18,180 bases of DNA from an uncultured Lachnospiraceae bacterium (GTDB lineage: Bacteria; Bacillota; Clostridia; Lachnospirales; Lachnospiraceae). The translations under genes were made by a program, and so were the position numbers. Shown piece after piece: positions 7,503 through 14,424 of the stretch. Below the pieces are notes generated by a model that did no database searches, was not told where the DNA came from, and worked only from the letters and a program-made list of their open reading frames with translations. The stretch covers positions 1,490-19,669 of the forward strand of contig CAJTJZ010000055.1 in NCBI GenBank assembly GCA_910576895.1. Direction: 5' to 3'. Numbering within the stretch: position 1 is the stretch's first letter; every line of letters begins with the position of its first letter.

Positions 7503-9842
7503 ATGGAGCAGAAATTGTATGATTATCTGGATTGGGCAAGAATTGAAGCAATTCTTTATTCAGAGGAGGATAATCCTCATGAAGTCTTAGGACCACATCT
7601 GATAGGAGATGGAATTGCAATTCAAGTGTATGATCCAACAGCAACAAATATTTCTGTAGAAGTAGCAGGAAAGAAAAAACATTATCAAATGGAAGAGGTA
7701 GAACTAGATGATCAGGCAGGATATTTTGTTGTTCTAATTCCGGGGAAAAAGATTCCAGATTATACGCTTTTGATAACACATGAAGATGGAATGGTGGAAA
7801 AAAGAAAAGATCCATATGCTTTTGAACCTGTAATTGATGCAAGGGATCGAACCTTATTTACAGAGGGTATTCATTATGAAATTTATGAAAAGCTAGGTTC
7901 ACATCCAATGACAATTCATGGCGTTTTTGGTGTATTATTTGCAGTTTGGGCACCGAATGCAGTTCGTGTTAGTGTTGTAGGTGATTTTAACCTTTGGGAT
8001 GGCAGACGACATCCCATGCGAAGATTGGGAGATTCTGGTATTTTTGAATTATTTATTCCGGGGCTTGTAGAGGGTGATTTATATAAATATGAATTAAAAG
8101 TAAAAGGCGGATTACTTTCTATGAAATCCGATCCATATGGTTATTTTTGTGAAAAACGTCCAGATACTGCGAATAAAGTATGGGATATTAATAAGTTTGT
8201 ATGGAATGATGAGAAATGGCTGGCAAAAAGGAAAAAAGCAGATTGGAAAAAAGAACCTATGATGATTTACGAAGTTCATTTAGGTTCTTGGAAGATGCCA
8301 GATACAGAGGAAGAAGATGCTTTTTATACGTATAGGGAAATTGCTCCTATGCTTGCTGATTATGTACAAGAAATGGGTTATACGCATATTGAATTAATGC
8401 CAATTATGGAACATCCATTAGATGAATCTTGGGGTTATCAGGTAACAGGTTATTATGCAGCTACTTCAAGATATGGTACACCTGATGATTTCGCATTTTT
8501 TATGGATTATATGCATCAGAGAGGAATTGGTGTGATTCTTGATTGGGTGCCAGCACATTTTCCAAGAGATATCTTTGGACTGCCTACGTTTGATGGTACT
8601 TGTCTTTATGAACATCTTGATCCAAGACAGGGTGCTCATCCGCACTGGGGAACTTTGATTTATAATTATGGCCGTCCACAAGTAGCAAATTTTCTGATTG
8701 CAAATGCATTATTCTGGGTAGAAAAATATCATGCAGATGGTATTCGTATGGATGCTGTAGCTTCTATGCTTTATTTGGATTATGGAAAAAATGATGGTGA
8801 ATGGGTTGCCAATATTTATGGAGGTAAGGAAAATTTAGAAGCTATTGCAATGTTAAAAAAATTAAGCCTTGCATTTCATGAAAGGGAGGATGGAGCTCTT
8901 TTAATTGCAGAGGAATCTACAGCATGGCCAGATGTAACAAAATCTGCAAAAGAAAAAGGTCTTGGATTTGATATGAAATGGAATATGGGCTGGATGAATG
9001 ATTTTACAGATTATATGAAATGTGATCCTCTATTCCGTAAAGGAAAACATGGGGAAATTACCTTTAGTATTATGTATGCATATAGTGAGAATTTTATTCT
9101 TGTTCTTTCTCATGATGAAGTGGTGCATGGAAAAGGTTCGATGCTAAATAAAATGCCGGGAGATGATGATTTAAAATTTGCAAATCTTCGTGTTGCTTAT
9201 GGATTTTTTATAACACATCCGGGCAAAAAGCTTTTATTTATGGGACAGGAATTTGCACAACGCAGAGAATGGTGTGAAAAGAGAAGTCTTGATTGGGAAT
9301 TACTAGATGAAGAAGAACATCAGCAAATGCATAAATATATGAAAGATCTGATTCGTTTTTATAAAGATTATCCAGCATTATATCAAGAAGACTTTGATGG
9401 AGAAGGATTTGAGTGGATAAGTAATCAAAACGCAGATGATAGTATTGTAACATTTGTAAGAAAATCGGGAAAACCGGGAGAAGATTTATTTATTGTTGTT
9501 AATTTTACACCGATCGTACATGAAGATTATCTTTTGGGCGTTCCATATAAAGGAAAATATAAGGAAACATTTAACAGTGATAATACAATTTATGGCGGAC
9601 AAGGCAATGTTAATCTGCGTGCAAAACAATCAAACCCAGAACAATGTGATGGGAGAGAACAATCTATTCGAGTGACAGTACCACCATTAGGAATTGCTGT
9701 ATTTCAGTGTACAAAAGCAAGACAGGAAAAGAAAGAAAAAGATGGAAAAAAAATAGAGGCAGGAAAAGAAGAAGGAAAGCAGGAACTAGCAAAGCCACAG
9801 CAAAAAAAACGTCAAGGGCGTAAAGAAAAAGTTAGTAAATAA
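7503..9842 (+). CDS. glgB: 1,4-alpha-glucan branching enzyme with a Lys-rich C-terminal tail
   Basis: GlgB cuts alpha-1,4 glucan chains and re-attaches them through alpha-1,6 bonds, making branched glycogen. Of 779 residues, about 20-110 form the N-terminal beta domain and about 130-205 a CBM48 module (FAVWAPNAVRVSVVGDFNLW). The GH13 barrel carries GYQVTGYYAATSRYGTPDDF, VILDWVPAHFP, DGIRMDAVAS with nucleophile D417, LIAEESTAWP with acid/base E470, and LSHDEVVHGKGS with D538. These three residues keep the spacing of the E. coli triad. After the C-terminal beta domain there is a 42-residue tail from about 738 with 14 Lys and 3 Arg, unusual for the family. AAGGAGGG marks the start. It lies 44 bases after the SPFH gene with no terminator. 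Confidence 0.97.
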   Translation: MEQKLYDYLDWARIEAILYSEEDNPHEVLGPHLIGDGIAIQVYDPTATNISVEVAGKKKHYQMEEVELDDQAGYFVVLIPGKKIPDYTLLITHEDGMVEKRKDPYAFEPVIDARDRTLFTEGIHYEIYEKLGSHPMTIHGVFGVLFAVWAPNAVRVSVVGDFNLWDGRRHPMRRLGDSGIFELFIPGLVEGDLYKYELKVKGGLLSMKSDPYGYFCEKRPDTANKVWDINKFVWNDEKWLAKRKKADWKKEPMMIYEVHLGSWKMPDTEEEDAFYTYREIAPMLADYVQEMGYTHIELMPIMEHPLDESWGYQVTGYYAATSRYGTPDDFAFFMDYMHQRGIGVILDWVPAHFPRDIFGLPTFDGTCLYEHLDPRQGAHPHWGTLIYNYGRPQVANFLIANALFWVEKYHADGIRMDAVASMLYLDYGKNDGEWVANIYGGKENLEAIAMLKKLSLAFHEREDGALLIAEESTAWPDVTKSAKEKGLGFDMKWNMGWMNDFTDYMKCDPLFRKGKHGEITFSIMYAYSENFILVLSHDEVVHGKGSMLNKMPGDDDLKFANLRVAYGFFITHPGKKLLFMGQEFAQRREWCEKRSLDWELLDEEEHQQMHKYMKDLIRFYKDYPALYQEDFDGEGFEWISNQNADDSIVTFVRKSGKPGEDLFIVVNFTPIVHEDYLLGVPYKGKYKETFNSDNTIYGGQGNVNLRAKQSNPEQCDGREQSIRVTVPPLGIAVFQCTKARQEKKEKDGKKIEAGKEEGKQELAKPQQKKRQGRKEKVSK

Positions 9843-9863
9843 AGAAACTATTAATAAATTTTA

Positions 9864-9915
9864 GCAGGTCTGCGTTAAGCACTGCATTCGCAGCCTGCAA
9901 TATAAAATGCAGTGC
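9864..9915 (+). promoter_or_regulatory. Interleaved stems in the galM leader (H-type pseudoknot or switch)
   Basis: Two strong stems interlock. Stem 1 pairs 9864-9868 with 9894-9898 and 9870-9874 with 9889-9893 (10 bp, one bulged U at 9869). Stem 2 pairs 9879-9888 (GCACTGCATT) with 9906-9915 (AATGCAGTGC), 10 bp perfect. The 5' arm of stem 2 lies in the loop of stem 1, and the two stems abut with no base between 9888 and 9889. Connecting loops are 4 bases (TTAA) and 7 bases (AATATAA). The second stem ends 6 bases before the galM ribosome binding site GAGGG. I do not recognise a known riboswitch class. No U-tract follows, so it is not a plain terminator. Confidence 0.55.
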
Positions 9916-9932
9916 AGAAATGAGGGTAAGAG

Positions 9933-10997
9933 ATGAAATTTTCAAGTTCTGTATTTGGACAAACAAAAGAAGGACAGACAATTACAAAATATTGTATGGA
10001 AAATAAGCATGGAATGCGAGTAGAAGTGATTGATTATGGTGCATGTATTGTGAGCATTTTTGTGCCGGATAGGGAAGGAAAGTTAGAAGATGTTGTTCTT
10101 GGCTTTGATGATATTGCTGGATATGAAGTTAATGGTGCAAATCATGGCGGTTTTATTGGAAGGCATGGAAACAGAATTGGTAATGCAAAATTTACAATTA
10201 ATGGAATTACTTATGAGTTAGAAAAAAATGATGGAAATCATAATCTTCATGGTGGTTTTAAAGGATACCATAAAATGAAATATGATGCAGAAGTAAAGGA
10301 AGATCTTGATGCTGGTTCAGTAGAATTTTCTAGAATTAGTCCAGATATGGAGCAAGGATTTCCGGGAAATCTAGAACTTAGTGTAACCTATACTTTAACG
10401 GATGAAAATGAACTTGTTATTGAGTATTTTGCTGTTTCCGATAAAGATACCGTTGTTAATTTAACAAACCATTCTTATTTTAATCTTGCAGGACAGGCTT
10501 CAGGTTCTATCCTTGATCATAATGTATGGATTAAAGCAAATGCATTTACAGCAACAGATGATGATTTAATTCCAACAGGAGAACTTACTGATGTTACAAA
10601 TACACCAATGGATTTTCGTGTAAAGAAGAAAGTTGGACAAGATATTCATGCCAATTATAGACCATTGGAAATTGCAGGAGGATATGATCATAATTATGTA
10701 TTAGATATTACAGGTGATACAGTCGAAAAAGTGGCAGAACTTACAGAAGATCGCACTGGAAGAAAAATGGAAGTATTTACAAATATGCCGGGAATGCAGT
10801 TTTATACAGGAAATTTCTTAGATGGAAGCGAAATAGGAAAAGGTGGAAAAGCATATAATAAGAGAGAAGGTCTTTGCTTTGAAACACAATATTTTCCAAA
10901 TGCTTGTAATATAAAAAGCTTCCCAAGTAGTATTTTAAAGGCTGGTGTAGAATATGAACATGTAACAACATATAAATTTTCTGTGGAAGAAGCTTAA
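9933..10997 (+). CDS. galM: Aldose 1-epimerase (mutarotase)
   Basis: GalM interconverts alpha and beta anomers of galactose or glucose in the cytoplasm and feeds the Leloir pathway. The 354-residue product has the expected active-site set: the GRHGNRIG substrate loop (77-84, R81), GNHNLHGG with H106, the catalytic acid region NLTNHSYFNLAG with H180, GGYDHNYVLD with D252, and the catalytic base E317 in GLCFETQYFPNA. Length is normal for the family. GAGGG lies 6 bases before the ATG. It sits 90 bases after glgB, behind the interleaved stems described separately, and is followed by two hairpins that end transcription. Its place next to glycogen genes fits sugar feeding into or out of storage glucan. 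Confidence 0.95.
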   Translation: MKFSSSVFGQTKEGQTITKYCMENKHGMRVEVIDYGACIVSIFVPDREGKLEDVVLGFDDIAGYEVNGANHGGFIGRHGNRIGNAKFTINGITYELEKNDGNHNLHGGFKGYHKMKYDAEVKEDLDAGSVEFSRISPDMEQGFPGNLELSVTYTLTDENELVIEYFAVSDKDTVVNLTNHSYFNLAGQASGSILDHNVWIKANAFTATDDDLIPTGELTDVTNTPMDFRVKKKVGQDIHANYRPLEIAGGYDHNYVLDITGDTVEKVAELTEDRTGRKMEVFTNMPGMQFYTGNFLDGSEIGKGGKAYNKREGLCFETQYFPNACNIKSFPSSILKAGVEYEHVTTYKFSVEEA

Positions 10998-11011
10998 AAT
11001 TTAGTAAATAT

Positions 11012-11044
11012 TATACTGTGGTCAAGTTTTTTGACCGCAGTATA
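11012..11044 (+). other. Hairpin just upstream of the galM terminator
   Basis: A 14-bp stem with one G-U pair (11012-11025 with 11031-11044) has a 5-base loop. It starts 14 bases after the galM stop and runs straight into the terminator hairpin, sharing its last A. It has no U-tract of its own. It could be a 3'-end stabiliser or an old terminator. Confidence 0.6.
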
Positions 11045-11069
11045 AAAACCCCGCAAAAGCGGGGTTTTT
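11045..11069 (+). terminator. Rho-independent terminator after galM
   Basis: A GC-rich stem (CCCCGC at 11049-11054 with GCGGGG at 11059-11064) has an AAAA loop. It is flanked by AAAA on the left and TTTTT on the right, so it could work on both strands. It closes the glgB-galM unit. Confidence 0.93.
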
Positions 11070-11340
11070 AACTAAAACAAACATAAAAAAAGAGGAGTGC
11101 CCGATAGAGGGGGAAGAACTATCAGGCTTATGAAAAAAACTATTAAGCATATGTAATACAAATAAATAATAAATAAATTCACAATGATTCTGTTGACTGA
11201 ATATAGTATAATAAAAAGATATGAGTGTAATATGGATAGAATGTAAATAATTATGAATAAAATGTAAAAAAAGAATTATATCAAGTTATATAAAATTAGA
11301 GAGAGCAATAAAAATAAATGCAGGAGTCAGGAGACAGTTT
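11070..11340 (+). other. Non-coding leader before the unknown membrane gene
   Basis: This very AT-rich stretch of about 270 bases contains no credible gene. At 11099-11107 and 11120-11128 there is a 9-base inverted repeat with one mismatch (GCCCGATAG and CTATCAGGC) around a purine-rich loop containing GGGGG. TATAAT occurs at 11206-11211 and could be a -10 box, but no good -35 lies 16-18 bases upstream. The downstream gene needs a promoter here because a strong terminator precedes it. Confidence 0.35.
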
Positions 11341-11820
11341 ATGACCAGTGAATTTAAAAAACTTTTAAGTAAAGAATTTGGAATAGATGAATATAATGCT
11401 TATTTTGAATATGCCAATCGAATGTTTTACAGAGAAAGGGAACGACTTAAAGATACAGAAAAAATGTTGCTTGGGGAAGAAATGATTTTAAAAACGCTTG
11501 TATTTAGAAATATGGAACAAATACTAAATAAAAAAACAAAACCACAATTAAATAAATGCAGTGAACGTCTTTTAGAATGTATGCAGATTACTATGAATAT
11601 AAACCATCGGTTTTTAATGGTTTTTTTAGCATATCTTGGAAGTGCACTTTTTCTTTTGAGTTTATCTTTGCATTTTTTTGTTTCTATTTTTGCTATGGTA
11701 ATGTTAACAGGATGCTTTTTATATAAAGCTATGGAATTTATTGTGAATAAATATTGTTATATTGATGCATATTTAATTTTAATTTATAAGAATGTATTGT
11801 TAAAACTTCTTGAAAATTAG
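11341..11820 (+). CDS. Unknown protein with two membrane helices
   Basis: I do not recognise this 159-residue product. The first 85 residues are hydrophilic, helical-looking and charged (RERERLKDTEKMLLGEEMI). They are followed by two hydrophobic segments at about 91-112 and 114-130 with only a few residues between them, so they form a helical hairpin with both ends probably in the cytoplasm. The C-terminus is short and ends NVLLKLLEN. GGAG lies about 6 bases before the ATG, and codon use matches the neighbours, so I believe it is expressed. It lies alone between the galM terminator and the glgA leader. That position suggests, but does not show, a link with glycogen metabolism. Confidence 0.65.
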   Translation: MTSEFKKLLSKEFGIDEYNAYFEYANRMFYRERERLKDTEKMLLGEEMILKTLVFRNMEQILNKKTKPQLNKCSERLLECMQITMNINHRFLMVFLAYLGSALFLLSLSLHFFVSIFAMVMLTGCFLYKAMEFIVNKYCYIDAYLILIYKNVLLKLLEN

Positions 11821-11892
11821 AAACAAGATAAAAATTAAATATTTTTTATTGTAATATTAAGTCAAAAACTTGTTAAAATTTCATAAAATTTG

Positions 11893-11921
11893 TGGAAATG
11901 GTTGTGATTTTATGGTAAGAT
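11893..11921 (+). promoter_or_regulatory. Candidate promoter for glgA with a long leader
   Basis: TGGAAA (11893-11898) and TAAGAT (11916-11921) are 17 bases apart, and TGG just before the -10 makes it an extended type. Each box matches consensus at 4 of 6 positions. A start near 11928 would leave a leader of about 150 bases before glgA. It holds small inverted repeats such as TGCGT/ACGCA (12047-12062), which abuts the ribosome binding site. Confidence 0.4.
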
Positions 11922-12076
11922 AAGGATGTAAATATTTTTTGACCGAACGGGAACAATTTTATTCCTATTAGGAGAAGATTCGTTGCTCTATGGCAATAAA
12001 AAGCAATACAGAAACGTCATAAAATGGCTAGTTTTTTGTATACTTTGCGTGAAATTACGCAGGAATGGAGGAAAGT

Positions 12077-13519
12077 ATGAAAAATATAGTTTTTGTAGCA
12101 TCTGAATGTGTACCATTTATTAAAACAGGTGGATTGGCAGATGTAGTTGGGGCATTGCCAAAAATGTTAGATAAAAATGAATTTGATGTACGTGTTATTA
12201 TTCCAAATTATACATGTATTCCATGGGAATATCGCAGTAAATTTGAGTATGTGCATCATTTTTATATGGATCTAGGCAGTCGTTTTCATGATGTACATGT
12301 TGGTATTATGAAATATGAATTAGATGGTATTATTTATTATCTTATTGACAATGAGTTTTATTTTAACGGTCCAACTCCATATGGAGATATTCGTTTTGAT
12401 ATTGAAAAATTTTGTTTTTTTAGTAAAGCAGCACTTGCAATCCTTCCAGTGATTAACTTTCATCCTGATATTATTCATTGTCATGATTGGCAGGCAGGAC
12501 TTGTACCAGTTTATTTAAGGACATTATATCAATATAATGAATTTTTCTATGGTACACGTACTATTATGACAATTCACAATCTAAAATTTCAGGGAATTTG
12601 GGATATTAAAACATTTCGTTATATTACAGGTCTGCCAGATGAAGTATTTACACCAGCAAAAATGGAATATAAAAAAGATGCTAATATGCTAAAGGGAGGT
12701 ATTGTTTATGCCGATTATGTAACAACGGTAAGCGATACTTACGCAGGTGAAATCCAGATGCCATATTATGGGGAGGGCTTAGATGGATTAATGCGGCAGT
12801 ACAATAATAAACTATGTGGTATTGTAAATGGAATTGATTATGAAATTTTTGATCCTGCAACAGATAAACAGATTTATAAAAATTATACAATAAAAACATT
12901 AGAAGGTAAGAAAGAGAATAAGAAAAAATTGCAGGAAGAACTGGGAATGCCAGTAGATGAAAATAAATTTATGATTGGTATTATTTCTCGCCTTACCGAT
13001 CAAAAAGGGCTTGATCTTGTCAATTGGGTTATGGGAAGTATTATTGATGAATTTACACAATTTGTTGTGATTGGTACTGGTGATGAACAATATGAAAATA
13101 TGTTCCGTCATTATGAATGGACAAAAAAAGGACAGGTTTCTGCAAATATTTATTATAATGATAATAGAGCTCATAAGCTTTATGCAGCAGCAGATGCTAT
13201 GTTAATGCCTTCCAGATTTGAACCTTGTGGATTAACGCAGTTAATTTCATTGCGATATGGGACAATTCCTATTGTACGTGAAACAGGAGGACTAAAAGAT
13301 ACGGTTGTACCTTATAATGAATTTGAAGGAACAGGAACAGGCTTTTCTTTCCATAATTATAATGCTGATGAAATGTTAAAATTGATTAATTATGCAAAGA
13401 AAGTTTACTTTGAAACAAGACCTGCTTGGGATGCTATGGCGATTCGTGGCATGGAAACAGATTTTTCTTGGGAAAATTCCGCAAAGAAATATCAGGATTT
13501 ATATTATAAATTGACATAA
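12077..13519 (+). CDS. glgA: Glycogen synthase (ADP-glucose type, GT5)
   Basis: GlgA adds glucose from ADP-glucose to the non-reducing ends of alpha-1,4 glucan in the cytoplasm. The 480 residues match the usual 475-485. The N-terminal Rossmann domain starts with FVASECVPFIKTGGLADVVG, with the KTGGL sugar-nucleotide loop at 16-20. HDWQAGLVP, TIHNLKFQG, YVTTVSDTYA and GIVNGIDYEIFDP follow. The C-terminal domain has IISRLTDQKGLDLV and the nucleotide-sugar motif SRFEPCGLTQL with E382. I start at ATG 12077 because GGAGG lies 5 bases ahead of the spacer. The in-frame ATG four codons upstream overlaps that site. glgC/glgD, which make ADP-glucose, are not visible. A terminator follows 70 bases after the stop. 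Confidence 0.97.
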   Translation: MKNIVFVASECVPFIKTGGLADVVGALPKMLDKNEFDVRVIIPNYTCIPWEYRSKFEYVHHFYMDLGSRFHDVHVGIMKYELDGIIYYLIDNEFYFNGPTPYGDIRFDIEKFCFFSKAALAILPVINFHPDIIHCHDWQAGLVPVYLRTLYQYNEFFYGTRTIMTIHNLKFQGIWDIKTFRYITGLPDEVFTPAKMEYKKDANMLKGGIVYADYVTTVSDTYAGEIQMPYYGEGLDGLMRQYNNKLCGIVNGIDYEIFDPATDKQIYKNYTIKTLEGKKENKKKLQEELGMPVDENKFMIGIISRLTDQKGLDLVNWVMGSIIDEFTQFVVIGTGDEQYENMFRHYEWTKKGQVSANIYYNDNRAHKLYAAADAMLMPSRFEPCGLTQLISLRYGTIPIVRETGGLKDTVVPYNEFEGTGTGFSFHNYNADEMLKLINYAKKVYFETRPAWDAMAIRGMETDFSWENSAKKYQDLYYKLT

Positions 13520-13589
13520 GAAAAAATTTCCAGTTGTGTAGTTAAATAATTTCATAATTATTTTTATTAAAAAACGAAAATAAGGAAAG

Positions 13590-13622
13590 ATTGGGCATAA
13601 TGAAAGTTATGCCTAATTTTTT
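13590..13622 (+). terminator. Terminator after glgA
   Basis: An 11-bp stem with one G-U pair (13590-13600 with 13607-13617) has the loop TGAAAG and is followed by a run of six T. It separates glgA from the ssrA promoter. Confidence 0.85.
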
Positions 13623-13679
13623 AAGTAAGTTCGCAAAAAATGACAATGAATAGTAATAATTAATAAATTAATTTTTCCC

Positions 13680-13708
13680 TTGACAGTAAGAAATACATAG
13701 CTTATAAT
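13680..13708 (+). promoter_or_regulatory. Consensus sigma-A promoter of ssrA
   Basis: TTGACA (13680-13685) and TATAAT (13703-13708) both match consensus perfectly, with the ideal 17-base spacer. The predicted start near 13715 lies about 40 bases before the mature tmRNA, leaving a short 5' leader to be removed by RNase P. Confidence 0.92.
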
Positions 13709-13753
13709 AAATGTAGTTTTGTTGAAATAATAGAAGTAAATCAGTCAATATAA

Positions 13754-14091
13754 GGGGTTGTACTGGTTTCGACAGGCTTATTGAAGATGGAGAAGCTATC
13801 CGTATGCGATGCGTTAAATGGCAAAATTAAATTAAACGCTGAAGAAAATTTAGCACTCGCTGCCTAATTATGGCGGCTGTCGAGTTTATGATTCCTGCAT
13901 CATAGATATCGGCATCAAATTTGCAGGGAACCTTATTAGCAAAGCTTTGCGTTAGTAAGAGATTTATGAAGCTACTAAGAGCTTAAGGGTGTCAGTTCTC
14001 GTAAGCTTAAGGGAATGTTAAATGACTGAATATGATAGTAGAAGGACATGGGATTTAAGTTTGGACAGGGGTTCGATTCCCCTCAGCTCCA
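13754..14091 (+). ncRNA. ssrA: Transfer-messenger RNA (tmRNA), one-piece
   Basis: tmRNA rescues stalled ribosomes and tags the nascent protein for degradation. The 5' end GGGGTTGTACTGGTTTCGAC and the 3' end with T-arm GGGGTTCGATTCCCC and CAGCTCC are typical. The 7-bp acceptor stem pairs 13754-13760 with 14084-14090, followed by discriminator A, and CCA is not encoded. The tag frame reads GKIKLNAEENLALAA from GGC at 13820 to TAA at 13865-13867, ending in the expected LALAA degradation signal. Starting instead at the adjacent GCA would hit a stop after four codons, so GGC is the resume codon, as in Bacillus tags that begin GK. It has its own strong promoter and a terminator at 14244-14282. Confidence 0.97.
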
Positions 14092-14097
14092 TTACCT

Positions 14098-14171
14098 GTA
14101 ATAAAGAGAGACTCATGAAGTGGGAACTTGTAATAAGGAGGGACCCACGAAGTGGGAGGATTCCTTATTAC
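14098..14171 (+). repeat. Two 32-base repeats with GAA-loop hairpins after ssrA
   Basis: Copies at 14098-14129 and 14130-14161 are identical at 25 of 32 positions and begin GTAATAA. Each holds a 5-bp stem with a GAA loop, CTCAT/GTGGG in the first and CCCAC/GTGGG in the second. The changes in the stem swap G-U for G-C and so keep pairing. The second copy is also enclosed by a perfect 10-bp inverted repeat, GTAATAAGGA (14130-14139) with TCCTTATTAC (14162-14171), giving a longer hairpin. The segment lies between the tmRNA 3' end and its terminator, so it is probably in the ssrA precursor trailer. Confidence 0.7.
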
Positions 14172-14243
14172 TACCTTATTACTTTATTATCTTACTGCCT
14201 TACTATAATAGGAGAAAATTTAATTTCATAGAAAATGTTGGGA

Positions 14244-14282
14244 GCATTATTATGTTTTAGAGTACATAATAATGCTTTTATT
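14244..14282 (+). terminator. Terminator of the ssrA transcript
   Basis: A perfect 12-bp stem, GCATTATTATGT (14244-14255) with ACATAATAATGC (14264-14275), has an 8-base loop and is followed by TTTTATT. It is the first good U-tract hairpin after the tmRNA. Confidence 0.8.
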
Positions 14283-14283
14283 A

Positions 14284-14386
14284 TCAGGTCTACAAAGTGG
14301 GCGTGAATTTATCAGGTCCACGAAGTGGGCGTGAATTTGTCAGGTTCACGAAGTGGACGTGATTTGTCAGGTCTGATAAGACATGA
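14284..14386 (+). repeat. Tandem array of four small hairpins
   Basis: Units start at 14284, 14312, 14340 and 14367 (period 28, 28, 27), each opening TCAGGT. Units 1-3 are 23 bases, with 4-5-base ATTTR- or TTTG-type spacers. Unit 4 is 20 bases. Each unit folds as TCA, one mismatch, then GTC-type stem, a short loop, and the matching right arm ending TGA. Stem substitutions are paired or wobble: GTCCAC/GTGGGC in unit 2 becomes GTTCAC/GTGGAC in unit 3. Unit 4 keeps TCA-GTC/GAC-TGA with a different loop. The core CACGAAGTGG is shared with the repeats after ssrA. The array fills most of the space between the ssrA terminator and the response regulator gene, where I find no clear promoter. Confidence 0.8.
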
Positions 14387-14424
14387 CCATTGTTAGATTT
14401 AGATAAGTTTGGAGGAAATAAATT

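Noticed and set aside
11130..11156. Eight-codon reading frame (MKKTIKHM) in the leader of the unknown membrane gene
   Set aside because: The purine-rich GGGGG lies about 16 bases before the ATG, too far for a normal ribosome binding site, and the peptide is too short to support.
14022..14231. Open frame of 69 codons overlapping the 3' part of ssrA
   Set aside because: It begins inside the tmRNA, spans its acceptor end and the repeat trailer, has no ribosome binding site, and its sequence is explained by RNA structure.
14367..14386. CRISPR array in the repeats before the response regulator
   Set aside because: Period is 27-28 with 4-5-base spacers, the units diverge by paired changes, and no cas genes are present, so it is a tandem hairpin repeat.
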